A stretch of 62,998 bases of DNA from Streptomyces sp. HPF1205 (GTDB taxonomy: Bacteria > Actinomycetota > Actinomycetes > Streptomycetales > Streptomycetaceae), in assembly GCF_020400825.1 (NCBI RefSeq), contig NZ_JAINVH010000044.1:1-62998 (forward strand), given 5' to 3'. Each line of letters starts with the position of its first letter. The stretch's first letter is position 1. A model generated the notes under the pieces. The model saw nothing but the letters and a program-made list of their open reading frames with translations. It was not told the origin of the DNA and searched no databases. Shown here piece by piece: positions 31,080 through 39,658 of the stretch. Made by a program: the position numbers and the translations under genes.

Positions 31080-32063
31080 ATGCGGTTCATCTTTCGAAAA
31101 CTCGGCTTCTACCTGATCGCCGCGTGGGTGGCGGTCACCCTCAACTTCGTCCTGCCGCGCCTGATCCCCGGGAACCCGGTGGACATGATCCTGGCCCGGC
31201 AGGCGCAGCAGGGACAGGTGCCGCCGAGCGAGAAGCAGACGCTGGAGAAGATGCTGGGGCTCAGCCACGGCAGCATCCTCAGCCAGTACTGGGACTACCT
31301 GTCCTCGGTCGCGCACCTGAGGTTCGGGCTGTCGATCACGTACTTCCCGACGCCCGTCTCGCACATCCTGCGGTCGTCGATGCTGTGGACGCTGGGCCTG
31401 GTCGGCACGGCCACCGTGATCAGCGCGGTGCTCGGCATCGGTCTGGGCACGGTGGCCGGCTGGAAGCGCGGCACCTGGCTGGACTCACTGGTGCCCGCCA
31501 CCACCTTCCTGGCGGCGATCCCGTACTTCTGGGTGGCGCTGCTGCTGATCTACCTGTTCACGCAGGTGTGGACGGTCTTCCCGGACCAGTTCTCCTACGA
31601 TCCCGCGCTGTCGATCGGCTGGTCGGGCCAGTTCGTGTCCTCCGTGCTGCGGCACGCGCTGCTGCCCGCGATCACCATCGTGCTCAGCTCGGTGGGCGGC
31701 TGGCTGCTCGGGATGCGCAACATGATGGTCTCCACGCTGTCCGAGGACTACGTCTCGGCGGCCGAGGCCAAGGGGCTGCGCCCGCGCACCATCATGCTCG
31801 GCTACGCGGCGCGCAACGCCGTCCTGCCCTCGGTGGCCGGCTTCGCGATCTCCCTGGGGTTCGTGATCAGCGGCAGCCTGGTGATGGAGATGGTGTTCTC
31901 CTACCAGGGCATCGGCTACCAACTCCTGCAGGCGGTCGGCAACAACGACTATCCGCTGATGCAGGCCATCTTCCTCGTCATCACCTTCGCCGTACTGGCC
32001 GCCAACTTCCTGGTGGACGTGCTGTACGGCTTCATCGACCCGCGAACGAGGCCGGCCCGATGA
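31080..32063 (+). CDS. ABC transporter permease, DppB type
   Basis: A 327-residue permease with an N-terminal segment FYLIAAWVAVTLNFVLPRLI, the PGNPVDMIL element seen in DppB proteins, six membrane segments and the EAA loop YVSAAEAKGLRPRTIMLGYA. It would form the membrane channel with the following DppC-type protein. Its stop overlaps the start of the next gene (ATGA), indicating coupled translation. A ribosome site AAGGAGC lies upstream of ATG 31080. Confidence 0.94.
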   Translation: MRFIFRKLGFYLIAAWVAVTLNFVLPRLIPGNPVDMILARQAQQGQVPPSEKQTLEKMLGLSHGSILSQYWDYLSSVAHLRFGLSITYFPTPVSHILRSSMLWTLGLVGTATVISAVLGIGLGTVAGWKRGTWLDSLVPATTFLAAIPYFWVALLLIYLFTQVWTVFPDQFSYDPALSIGWSGQFVSSVLRHALLPAITIVLSSVGGWLLGMRNMMVSTLSEDYVSAAEAKGLRPRTIMLGYAARNAVLPSVAGFAISLGFVISGSLVMEMVFSYQGIGYQLLQAVGNNDYPLMQAIFLVITFAVLAANFLVDVLYGFIDPRTRPAR

Positions 32064-33037
32064 CCACCGCAGACATCACTTCCGCAGCTCCGGTCGGGAC
32101 GCCGCCGCCGCTGCCCGCCCGCTCGGGGCGCGGCCCGGCCGCGGCCCTGAGCCGGACCTGGCGCACCGTACGCCGCTCACCGCGGCTGATGATCGGGCTG
32201 ATCGTGATCGGCCTGTTCGTCCTGACCGCGCTCGTCGGCCCGTTCTTCGCCGGCGATCCCAACGGCCTGAGCCTGGACCTGGCGCAGCCGCCGTCCGGCG
32301 CCCACTGGCTGGGCACCACGGAGACCGGTCAGGACGTCTTCGACCAGCTCATCGTCGCCACCCGGGCCTCGCTGCTGATCGGCGTCGCCGCGGCGGCGCT
32401 GTCCACCGCGGTGTCGGTGGTGATCGGCATCGGCGGCGGCTTCCTGGGCGGCTGGGCCGACGAGACACTGTCCATGATCAGCAATGTCTTCCTGGTCATC
32501 CCGGGCCTGCCGCTGGTCATCGTGATCTCCTCGTACACCAAGGGGGGCAGCGTGATGGCCACCATCGGGGTCATCGCGATCACCTCCTGGGCCGCGCCCG
32601 CCCGGGTGCTGCGCGCGCAGACGCTGTCGCTGCGCACCCGCGACTACGTGCTGGCGGCCCGGTTGTACGGGGAGCGGCGCTGGCGGGTGGTCCTGGTGGA
32701 GATCCTGCCGAACGAGGCGGCCATCATCGTCTCGCAGTTCATCTTCGCGGTGATCTTCGCCATCCTCACCCAGGCGGGCCTGGCGTTCCTCGGTCTGCAG
32801 GACCCCAGCAGGCTGACCTGGGGCAGCATGCTGTACTTCGCGCAGAACGCCGAGGCGCTGTCCAGCGGTTCGTGGTGGTGGTTCGTGCCGCCGGGGCTGT
32901 GCATCGCGGTGTTCGGCGCTGCCATGTCCCTGATCAGTTTCGGGCTCGACGAGGTGCTCGATCCCAAGTTGCGGGTTTACCGCCCCGCCAAGCTCCCCCG
33001 CCGGGGGCTGTCCGAGCGACAGGAGGCCGCCCGATGA
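32060..33037 (+). CDS. ABC transporter permease, DppC type
   Basis: A 325-residue permease with a Pro-rich cytoplasmic N-terminus, the DppC hallmark HWLGTTETGQDVFDQLIVAT after the first membrane segment, and an EAA loop YVLAARLYGERRWRVVLVEI. It begins at ATG 32060 overlapping the DppB-type stop, and its own stop overlaps the first ATPase gene. Together with DppB it should form the pore for an oligosaccharide or peptide. Confidence 0.94.
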   Translation: MTTADITSAAPVGTPPPLPARSGRGPAAALSRTWRTVRRSPRLMIGLIVIGLFVLTALVGPFFAGDPNGLSLDLAQPPSGAHWLGTTETGQDVFDQLIVATRASLLIGVAAAALSTAVSVVIGIGGGFLGGWADETLSMISNVFLVIPGLPLVIVISSYTKGGSVMATIGVIAITSWAAPARVLRAQTLSLRTRDYVLAARLYGERRWRVVLVEILPNEAAIIVSQFIFAVIFAILTQAGLAFLGLQDPSRLTWGSMLYFAQNAEALSSGSWWWFVPPGLCIAVFGAAMSLISFGLDEVLDPKLRVYRPAKLPRRGLSERQEAAR

Positions 33038-34212
33038 GCGCCACCGCCACCGGTACGACGGACCCGGCCGGCGCCGCCGCGCCGCGCGAGGCCCCCGTGG
33101 TGCTGCGGGCCGATGACATCCACGTCGAGTACGACGGCGAACAGGCCACCCGGGCGGTGCGTGGCGTCAGCCTGCGCCTGCACCGCGGCGAGGTACTGGG
33201 CATCGCGGGCGAGAGCGGCTGCGGCAAGTCGACACTCGCGTACGCGATCACCCGGATGCTCAAACCGCCCGCGCGGATGACCGGCGGCACCGTCGTCTTC
33301 GGTGAGGGCGACGGCGGCGCAGGGAGCGGAGGAGGGGGTGACGCGGGGGGCGGCGGCGGTGAGGGCGGCGGGATCAACCTGCTCGGCCTGGACGACGAGC
33401 AGTTGCGGGCCTTTCGCTGGAGCCGGCTGTCCATGGTGTTCCAGAGCGCGATGAACGCGCTCAACCCGGTCACCACGGTGGGCCGCCAGTTCGACGACAT
33501 CTTCCGGGCCCACCTGCCGGACCTGCCGAAGGAGGACCGCGCGCGGCGCACCCGCGAGCTGCTGGAGATGGTCGGCATCGACGCGGACCGGGCCCGCAGC
33601 TTCCCGCACGAGCTGTCCGGCGGCATGCGCCAGCGTGTCGTCATCGCGATGGCGCTGGCCCTGAAGCCGGACGTCGTCATCATGGACGAGCCGACCACCG
33701 CCCTGGACGTCGTCGTGCAGCGCGAGATCCTCGACGAGATCGAGCGGCTGCGCGAGGAACTGGGCTTCAGCGTCATCTTCATCACCCACGACCTGAACCT
33801 GCTGATGGAGATCAGCGACCGGCTCGCGGTGATGTACGCGGGGCGCGTCGTGGAGTACGCCCCCGCCGAGCACCTGGCCGGCCGGGCCGCCCATCCGTAC
33901 ACCCAGGGCCTGCTGCGTTCCTTCCCGGACCTGACCGGGCAGCGGCGCGAACTGCGCGGCATCCCCGGCTCGCCGCCCGACCTGCGCGGCGAACTGCCCG
34001 GCTGCGCCTTCGCCGACCGCTGCCCGGACGCCTTCGAGCCCTGCCGTACGGTGGCGCCGCGCCTGCTGGAGGTGTCCGACCGGCCGGGGCCGTGGACCGC
34101 GGCCTGCCACCTGCACGACCCGGACCACCGCCCGCGGGAGGCCGGGCCCGACACCGACGCCACCCCTTCGCCCTCGCCCTCGCCCTCGCCCGACGAAGGA
34201 ACCGCACCGTGA
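33034..34212 (+). CDS. ABC transporter ATPase, DppD type, with Gly-rich insertion
   Basis: A 392-residue nucleotide-binding subunit: Walker A GESGCGKST, Q-loop MVFQSAMNALNP, signature LSGGMRQR, Walker B VVIMDEPTTALD, and H-loop FITHDLN, followed by the oligopeptide-type C-terminal domain with a Cys cluster (GCAFADRCPDAFEPC) typical of Dpp/Opp ATPases that may carry an iron-sulfur centre. Unusual: between Walker A and the Q-loop, about 24 residues made almost only of Gly, Asp, Glu, Ser and Ala are inserted (33304-33372), and the C-terminus has an SPSPSPSP run. Both overlaps (ATGA in, GTGA out) show translational coupling. Function in powering the adjacent permeases is clear; the effect of the insertion is unknown. 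Confidence 0.94.
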   Translation: MSATATGTTDPAGAAAPREAPVVLRADDIHVEYDGEQATRAVRGVSLRLHRGEVLGIAGESGCGKSTLAYAITRMLKPPARMTGGTVVFGEGDGGAGSGGGGDAGGGGGEGGGINLLGLDDEQLRAFRWSRLSMVFQSAMNALNPVTTVGRQFDDIFRAHLPDLPKEDRARRTRELLEMVGIDADRARSFPHELSGGMRQRVVIAMALALKPDVVIMDEPTTALDVVVQREILDEIERLREELGFSVIFITHDLNLLMEISDRLAVMYAGRVVEYAPAEHLAGRAAHPYTQGLLRSFPDLTGQRRELRGIPGSPPDLRGELPGCAFADRCPDAFEPCRTVAPRLLEVSDRPGPWTAACHLHDPDHRPREAGPDTDATPSPSPSPSPDEGTAP

Positions 34213-35285
34213 GCGCACTCGAAGTCCGCGATCTGACCGTCGAGTACGCGGCGGCGCGCGGCAAGCCGTTTCGCGCGGTGGACAGCCTGTCGTTCTCGCT
34301 GGACGCGGGGCGGACGCTGGCCCTGGTGGGCGAGAGCGGCAGCGGCAAGTCCAGCGTGCTCAGGGCGCTGTCCCGGCTGGTGCGGCCGGCCGCGGGCAGC
34401 ATCCTGCTCGACGGCCGGGAGCAGGTGCGGGCCCGGGAGTACCGCAGGGCGGTGCAGATGGTCTTCCAGGACCCCTTCGCCTCCCTGAACCCCTCGCACA
34501 CCGTGGACCACCACCTGCGCCGCCCGCTGCTGGCGACCGGGCGGGCCCGGCGCGGCGAGCAGGCCGACGAGGCGGTCGCCGAACTGCTGCGGCAGGTCAA
34601 CCTCACACCGGCCGCCGACGTGGCCCGCAAGCGTCCGCACGAGCTGTCCGGCGGTCAGCGCCAGCGCGTGGCCATCGCGCGGGCGCTGGCCCCGGAGCCG
34701 AGCGTGCTGCTGGCCGACGAGCCGGTCTCCATGCTGGACGTGTCGATCCGGCTGGAGATCCTCAACCTGCTGGACCGCCTCAAGCGCGACCGCCGGCTGG
34801 CGCTGCTGTACGTCACCCACGACCTGGCCACGGCACGGCACTTCTCGGCGGACATCATGGTGATGTACCGCGGTCAGGTCGTCGAGCGAGGGCCCAGCGA
34901 CCAGGTGATCCTGGACCCGCGGCACCCGTACACCCGGCTGCTGGCCGCCGCGGCCCCCAGCACGGCGGCCACCCGCGAGCAGATCCGCGAGGCCCGCCGG
35001 GTGCGCCAGGCCGCCCGGGCGCGGCGCGACGCCGAACGGCGGGAGATCGTCGTCGGCGACGGCTGCCGCTTCCGGCCGCGCTGCCCCTTCGCGATGGACG
35101 TGTGCGCCCAGCGGCCCCCGGAGGTGCCCGTCCCCGCGCCGTCCGGCGGCGACGGCGGCCACCGCGCGCTGTGCTGGCTGTACGCGGAGGGCGCCCCGGC
35201 GGCTCCGGAGGCTCCGGCAACCGAGGCAGCCGGGACGGCCGCGTCCCGTGCGGGCGACGGCGACCGGGGCGGGGCGCCGGCCTGA
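34209..35285 (+). CDS. ABC transporter ATPase, DppF type
   Basis: A 358-residue nucleotide-binding subunit with Walker A GESGSGKSS, Q-loop MVFQDPFASLNP, signature LSGGQRQR, Walker B LLADEPVSMLD and H-loop YVTHDL; the C-terminal segment has the CRFRPRCPFAMDVC cysteine cluster of the Dpp/Opp family. GTG 34209 overlaps the DppD-type stop by GTGA. It is the last gene of the operon and is followed directly by a strong hairpin terminator (35307-35342). The last 35 residues are Ala/Pro/Gly-rich and probably disordered. Confidence 0.93.
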   Translation: MSALEVRDLTVEYAAARGKPFRAVDSLSFSLDAGRTLALVGESGSGKSSVLRALSRLVRPAAGSILLDGREQVRAREYRRAVQMVFQDPFASLNPSHTVDHHLRRPLLATGRARRGEQADEAVAELLRQVNLTPAADVARKRPHELSGGQRQRVAIARALAPEPSVLLADEPVSMLDVSIRLEILNLLDRLKRDRRLALLYVTHDLATARHFSADIMVMYRGQVVERGPSDQVILDPRHPYTRLLAAAAPSTAATREQIREARRVRQAARARRDAERREIVVGDGCRFRPRCPFAMDVCAQRPPEVPVPAPSGGDGGHRALCWLYAEGAPAAPEAPATEAAGTAASRAGDGDRGGAPA

Positions 35286-35306
35286 CACCCGCCCGGCCCC
35301 GGACGG

Positions 35307-35342
35307 GCCCGCCCCCGGCCGTGGGTCCGGCCGGGGGCGGGC
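35307..35342. terminator. Strong hairpin terminator between convergent importer operon and chitinase gene
   Basis: Perfect 14-bp stem GCCCGCCCCCGGCC (35307-35320) with GGCCGGGGGCGGGC (35329-35342), eight-base loop, followed by GCTTTCG. It can serve both the importer operon and the convergent chitinase gene. Confidence 0.88.
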
Positions 35343-35359
35343 GCTTTCGCGTGCGCACG

Positions 35360-35410
35360 ACGTGTCGTGGTGTGTGACGTGCCGTGGTGTGTCACGTGTG
35401 GTGAGGTGTC
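35360..35410. repeat. Three tandem 17-bp imperfect repeats
   Basis: Units acgtgtcgtggtgtgtg (35360-35376), acgtgccgtggtgtgtc (35377-35393) and acgtgtggtgaggtgtc (35394-35410), with a partial fourth unit to about 35420. Each has an ACGTG core. They lie between the terminator and the chitinase stop codon. Function unknown. Confidence 0.75.
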
Positions 35411-35418
35411 GTACGGTG

Positions 35419-36852
35419 TCAGGACGGCAGGGTCCACTGCTGGTTGGTGCCGCCGAAGCAGTCCCAGATCTGCAGCCGGGTGCCGTTGGCCGAGCTGGGT
35501 CCCGTGGCGTCGAGGCAGCGTCCGGAGGCGGGGTTGACCAGGGTGTTGCCGCTGCCCTTCTGCCAGACCTGGGCGCCGGTGCCGTTGCAGTCGTAGAGCT
35601 GAACCTGGGTGCCGTTGGCGGTGCCGGCCGCGGTGACGTCCATGCATTTGCCGAGCGCCCGCAGCGTGCCGTCGGCGCCGACCGTCCAGGACTGGGCGGC
35701 GGTGCCGTTGCAGTCGTAGAGCTGAACCGCGGTGCCGTTGGCGCTGTTGGCGCCGGCGACGTCCACGCACTTGCCGCTGTAGCCCGACCCGATGGGCCCG
35801 GTGGCGCCGGTGGGCGGCGGGGTGGCGCCGCCGGTGATCTGCTGGAAGACGCCGGTGAACTGGTACGGCGACTGGGAGACGCCGCTGCAGTCGCTCTGCG
35901 CGGCGCCGCCGTTGGTGGCGCACGCCTTGTCGCGGCCGAGCGACCAGAAGGACAGCTCCTGGATGCCGTTGGACTGGGCGAAGCTCTCCAGGGTCCGGGC
36001 GTTGGAGAGGGAGAAGACCTCGTTGCTGGAGTCGTTGACGCCGATCATCGGCGTGTTGCCCTCCATCGCCCACAGCTGGGCCGGGGACTTGCCGGTCCAG
36101 ATCTGCCCGAGCTGGTCGTGCAGGGCCTGGGCGGCGCTGACGGCGGCCTGGCCCATGTCCATGGAGGGGCCGTAGTCCATGGTCATGATGTTGACGAGGT
36201 TGACGTTCACGCCGTGGCTCTTGGCGTTGTTCAGCAGGCTCAGCGAGTCCGACAGCAGGCCGGTGGTGTCGACCGGCAGGGTGTAGTCCACGTCGAGCCG
36301 CCTGCCCTGGGCCGCGTACTGCTGCTGCAGGTCGGCCAGGGCCTGGTTGCGCCGGTCGTTGGCGGCGGTGTCGTCCAGCGCGGCGCCCTCGATGTCGAAG
36401 TCGAGCCGGGTGAGGTTCAGCCCGTCGACGACCCGCTTGTACTGGGTTTCGAGCGCGGACACCGAACCGCAGGCCAGCGCCTCCTCGGTGCCGCTGGCGC
36501 CGCCGAATGAGGCGATGACGTCGCCGCCGGAGGCCCGCAGGCTGTTGATGGCCGAGGTCCAGCTCGCGTCGGTGACGGAGGTGTCGCCGTTGAAGGTGGC
36601 GTTGCAGCCGCCGCCGTCGATGACGAACGCCAGGGTGAAGTACTTGTCGCCGGTGGCGTTCATCGCGCTCGCCATCGCCGAGGGCGAGTTCCACACCTCG
36701 GTGTAGGGCGCCGAGTACTGGGCGGGGAAGCCCGGGCCCGGGTTGGCGGCGGCGTGCGCCTGACCACCCGCGGCAAACAGCAGGCCGGCCGCGAGGGTTG
36801 GTGCGGCGGCCAGGGCGCCGATCGCCTTGGTCCGCAGACGGGGTCTGATCAT
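35419..36852 (-). CDS. Secreted chitinase (GH18) with ricin-type carbohydrate-binding domain (CBM13)
   Basis: A 477-residue secreted enzyme: Sec signal peptide ending near GGQAHA-AANPG (residue 34), a GH18 barrel (about 40-335) with the catalytic series Asp151-x-Asp153-x-Glu155 in LDFDIEG, a short Pro/Gly linker, and a C-terminal beta-trefoil of three repeats (residues about 350-477) with repeated VQLYDCNGT...W units, i.e. the QxW motif. GH18 enzymes cleave chitin by substrate-assisted catalysis. ATG 36852 is preceded by GGAAGG nine bases upstream. A DasR-like site 100 bases upstream indicates control by N-acetylglucosamine status. The gene shares a terminator with the convergent importer operon. 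Confidence 0.93.
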   Translation of the reverse strand: MIRPRLRTKAIGALAAAPTLAAGLLFAAGGQAHAAANPGPGFPAQYSAPYTEVWNSPSAMASAMNATGDKYFTLAFVIDGGGCNATFNGDTSVTDASWTSAINSLRASGGDVIASFGGASGTEEALACGSVSALETQYKRVVDGLNLTRLDFDIEGAALDDTAANDRRNQALADLQQQYAAQGRRLDVDYTLPVDTTGLLSDSLSLLNNAKSHGVNVNLVNIMTMDYGPSMDMGQAAVSAAQALHDQLGQIWTGKSPAQLWAMEGNTPMIGVNDSSNEVFSLSNARTLESFAQSNGIQELSFWSLGRDKACATNGGAAQSDCSGVSQSPYQFTGVFQQITGGATPPPTGATGPIGSGYSGKCVDVAGANSANGTAVQLYDCNGTAAQSWTVGADGTLRALGKCMDVTAAGTANGTQVQLYDCNGTGAQVWQKGSGNTLVNPASGRCLDATGPSSANGTRLQIWDCFGGTNQQWTLPS

Positions 36853-36953
36853 GGGGGGTTGCCTTCCGGTCGGTCCGGTAGCGGACAGCCGGGACCCCGG
36901 TTCACAGGAGTGAACCGCGGACACCGACGTGACGTGGGGGCGCTCCGAAGACG

Positions 36954-36969
36954 GTAGGACTAGACCAAT
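36954..36969. promoter_or_regulatory. DasR-responsive-element-like site upstream of the chitinase gene
   Basis: On the minus strand ATTGGTCTAGTCCTAC, which resembles the dre consensus ACTGGTCTAGACCAGT (11 of 16 positions by my alignment, with the TGGTCTAG core intact). Chitinase promoters in Streptomyces are a classical location for such sites. No dasR gene is in the window. Confidence 0.65.
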
Positions 36970-37036
36970 ACCGCGTCAAGCTCCCGCGTCCGCCAACTCT
37001 CGCCGTCAGCAGGACGGTTGACGGTCGGCGGCAGGG

Positions 37037-38179
37037 CTACCAGCGCAGGTGGAGAGAGGCGAGGTAGGTGTCGAGCAGGCCGGAGATGACCTGGTCGTCG
37101 TGGGCGGAGGGGTGCCAGTCGCAGCCGAGGTGGTCCAGGGTGGGGTCGTCGTAATACCAGTAGCCGACCCGGCTGTCGCCGCGGGCGTTGCGGTCGCGTA
37201 CGACCTGCTGGGCCGCCTCGGCGAAGGCGGTCGTGCCGTACACCGCGGTGGCGCTGACCACGATCTGCGTGCGCGGTCCGTACCGGGCCCGCAGTTTGTC
37301 GAGGAAGCCCTGGTACGCGGACTCGTAGGCACTGACCAGGTCGTCGGTGCTGGTCCAGCGCTCGCCGGGGTGGAGGGCGGTCGAGAAGTCGTTGATGCCC
37401 AGGCCCACCACCACGACCTGGGGCCGCCAGTCGCGCGGCACCTTCCAGACGTCGCCGGGGACGTCGATGAGGGCCCGGTCGTAGTAGGTGCGGAAGTCGG
37501 TCCCGGGGTCGCCGCCGTTGTAGTTGCGGACCATGCCGCGGCCGGAGTAGGCGTTGAGCTGGTAGTCGGCGCCGAGGCTCTTGGCGGTGAGCGCGCCGAA
37601 GGACAGGTCGGCGTCGGAGTTGCGCTCCACTCCCCCGTTGGTGGAGCAGTCGCGCGTGCCGGAGACGTTGCCGTACCCCGCGGTGTAGGAGTCGCCGATG
37701 AACTCGATCCGGCGGTGCCGGGCGCGCGGCGCGGGGAGGATCGCCCCTCCGGGCGCCGCCGTGAACCCGCCGAACCGGCCGACGGCCCCGGTGCTTTCGG
37801 TGCGCTTGACCAGCCGCACGCTGTGCACGCCGTCGGCCAGGCCCTTGACCCAGTACGTGGTCGTCCCGGGGGTCAGCAGCGTGGCCGACGTGGCGCCGTC
37901 GATCTGGACGTCGTAGTCGTTGGCCGAGTCGTCGAGGACGATGCCGACGCCCGTGCCGCGGAACCGGCCCTCGAAGTAGACGCCCGGCCAGGAGTAGGAC
38001 ACGTACCCGCCGGAGGACGCCTCGACGCGGCCCGCGGTGTGGAACCGCGCGACCGCGCTTGCCGGCGCCGTACCCGCCGGCGCCGGGACTGCGCCGGCGG
38101 GTACGGCGCAGCCGAGTGCGGCGGCCGTGGCGGCCACCGTGACCAGTGCCCGGCGGGTCGGGCGGCGTCGGAATCTCAT
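37037..38179 (-). CDS. Secreted SGNH carbohydrate esterase, CE2-like
   Basis: A 380-residue exported esterase. A twin-Arg-like or Sec signal (RRALVTVAATAAALGCAVPA) precedes a beta-sandwich domain (about 45-145) and an SGNH hydrolase domain: Ser164 in FIGDSYTAGYGN, Asn in VVGLGINDFS, and Asp354/His356 in DWHPSAHD. The jelly-roll plus SGNH layout is that of CE2 acetyl esterases, which deacetylate plant polysaccharides. It lies 37 bases after the GH28 gene and is the last gene of the pectin operon, so removing acetyl groups from pectin is a reasonable role (inference). ATG 38179 is the first codon before the signal peptide. Confidence 0.9.
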   Translation of the reverse strand: MRFRRRPTRRALVTVAATAAALGCAVPAGAVPAPAGTAPASAVARFHTAGRVEASSGGYVSYSWPGVYFEGRFRGTGVGIVLDDSANDYDVQIDGATSATLLTPGTTTYWVKGLADGVHSVRLVKRTESTGAVGRFGGFTAAPGGAILPAPRARHRRIEFIGDSYTAGYGNVSGTRDCSTNGGVERNSDADLSFGALTAKSLGADYQLNAYSGRGMVRNYNGGDPGTDFRTYYDRALIDVPGDVWKVPRDWRPQVVVVGLGINDFSTALHPGERWTSTDDLVSAYESAYQGFLDKLRARYGPRTQIVVSATAVYGTTAFAEAAQQVVRDRNARGDSRVGYWYYDDPTLDHLGCDWHPSAHDDQVISGLLDTYLASLHLRW

Positions 38180-38216
38180 GCGGCTCTCCGTGGGTCGGGA
38201 GCGCCCCGGCGGGCGC

Positions 38217-39644
38217 TCACTGCGGTTGTCCGTCGATCACCACGTCCGTCAGCTCCAGGTCGCTGACGTTCAGGGCGACGTTCGGCCGGCTCGTCGCCCC
38301 CGCGACGGTGATGCCGGCGAGCCGTACCGTGCCGACGGGGTCGGCGGCGTATCCCTGGATGTTCCAGCCCTGGACGGCCGAGGCGACGTTCCAGTGGCTG
38401 AGGTTGACGCCGGTCACCGTCGGCGGGAAGGTGCCCGTGTCGCCCTCGCCGTAGTTGTAGTCGATCAGCAGCAGCGGTCCTCCGACGGCGCTGACGTCGA
38501 CCCGGTGCACGTGGGTGTTCTCGATGAAGCCCCCGCGTACCGAGTTGGTCTTCAGGCGGTGGCCCGACTGCAGGCCGGCGCTGGTCATGGTCAGGTCGCG
38601 CGCGTACACGTCGCGCACTCCGCCGGTCATCTCGCTGCCGATGGTGACGCCGCCGTGGCCATTGGCGAAGGTGCAGTTCTGGATGACGATGTTCCGGCTG
38701 GGGACATTGACCCGGCGCCCGTCGGCGTTGCGGCCCGACTTGATCGCGACGCAGTCGTCCCCGCAGTCGAAGGAGACCCGGTCCACCAGCACGCCGTCGC
38801 AGCACTCGGGGTCGCAGCCGTCGGTGTTCGGTCCGGTGGAGCTGACGGTGACGCCGCGCACCACGACGTCCCGGCACAGCGTCGGGTGCAGGTGCCAGAA
38901 CGGCGAGTTGGTGAAGGTGACGCCCTCGATGAGGACCCGCTCGCAGGCGTAGGGCTCCACGAAGGCGGGGCGGAAGTGGTAGGCGGTCCCGTCGCGCTGC
39001 TCGACCGGCAGGCCGGCGTTCACGGTGGCCTCGAAGGCGGTGAAGTCGGTGGAGTCGACGCCTTTCCAGGCCCACCAGTTGGCGGCGGACGCCTGCCCGT
39101 CGAGCACGCCCTCACCGGTGATCGCGATGTCGTGCTGCCCGTAGGCGTGGATCAGCGGTGAGTAGTTCATCAGCTCGATGCCCTGCCAGCGGCTGTGGAC
39201 CGTGGGCAGGTAGGCCGCCGGGTCCGTGCTGAAGGCGAGCGTGGCACCGGCCTCGACGTGCAGCCCCACCCGCGAGAGCAGGTGGATCGGGCCGGTGGCC
39301 CAGCGGCCTGCGGGGACCACGACGCGGCCCCCGCCGCGCCGGGCGGCCTCCTCGACGGCGGCGGCGATGGCAGCGGTGTTGTCGGTGGCGCCGTCGGCGA
39401 CCGCCCCGAAGCGGGTGATCGGGACGTCGCGCCGCGGGATGCGGGGGCGGCGGATGCTCGCGACGATGCGGTCGGCCGCGCGGTCCGCGAGCCGGTCCGG
39501 GGCGAGGGCCACCGGCGGGCCGGCCGTCGGCGGGACGCCGGCGGCGAGGGCGCTGCCGCGGGGGATCGCGCCCGCCGCGACGGCGCCGCTCACGGCGACG
39601 GCCGAGCGCAGCAGGGCGCGCCGGCTCGGGGCGGTGTCCGACAT
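38217..39644 (-). CDS. Secreted GH28 polygalacturonase-type glycoside hydrolase
   Basis: A 475-residue right-handed beta-helix enzyme with a Tat signal (SRRALLRSAVAVSGAVAAGA). The GH28 catalytic set is complete: Asp275 in PNTDGCD, Asp296/Asp297 in CGDDCVAIKSGR, His330 in NGHGGVTIGSE, Arg363/Lys365 in RLKTN. The FGAVADGATDNTAAI N-terminal element is typical of the family. The CVAIKSGR type resembles exo-acting polygalacturonases, so release of mono- or digalacturonate from chain ends is likely (inference). The start ATG 39644 lies 14 bases after the permease stop, within the seven-gene pectin operon; the CE2 gene follows after 37 bases. A much longer in-frame reading upstream runs through the permease and is a frame artefact. 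Confidence 0.92.
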   Translation of the reverse strand: MSDTAPSRRALLRSAVAVSGAVAAGAIPRGSALAAGVPPTAGPPVALAPDRLADRAADRIVASIRRPRIPRRDVPITRFGAVADGATDNTAAIAAAVEEAARRGGGRVVVPAGRWATGPIHLLSRVGLHVEAGATLAFSTDPAAYLPTVHSRWQGIELMNYSPLIHAYGQHDIAITGEGVLDGQASAANWWAWKGVDSTDFTAFEATVNAGLPVEQRDGTAYHFRPAFVEPYACERVLIEGVTFTNSPFWHLHPTLCRDVVVRGVTVSSTGPNTDGCDPECCDGVLVDRVSFDCGDDCVAIKSGRNADGRRVNVPSRNIVIQNCTFANGHGGVTIGSEMTGGVRDVYARDLTMTSAGLQSGHRLKTNSVRGGFIENTHVHRVDVSAVGGPLLLIDYNYGEGDTGTFPPTVTGVNLSHWNVASAVQGWNIQGYAADPVGTVRLAGITVAGATSRPNVALNVSDLELTDVVIDGQPQ

Positions 39645-39658
39645 GGCCGTGCCTCCTG

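Noticed and set aside
35360..35420. Possible CRISPR-like array
   Set aside because: Units are 17 bp, imperfect and without spacers; no cas gene is present.
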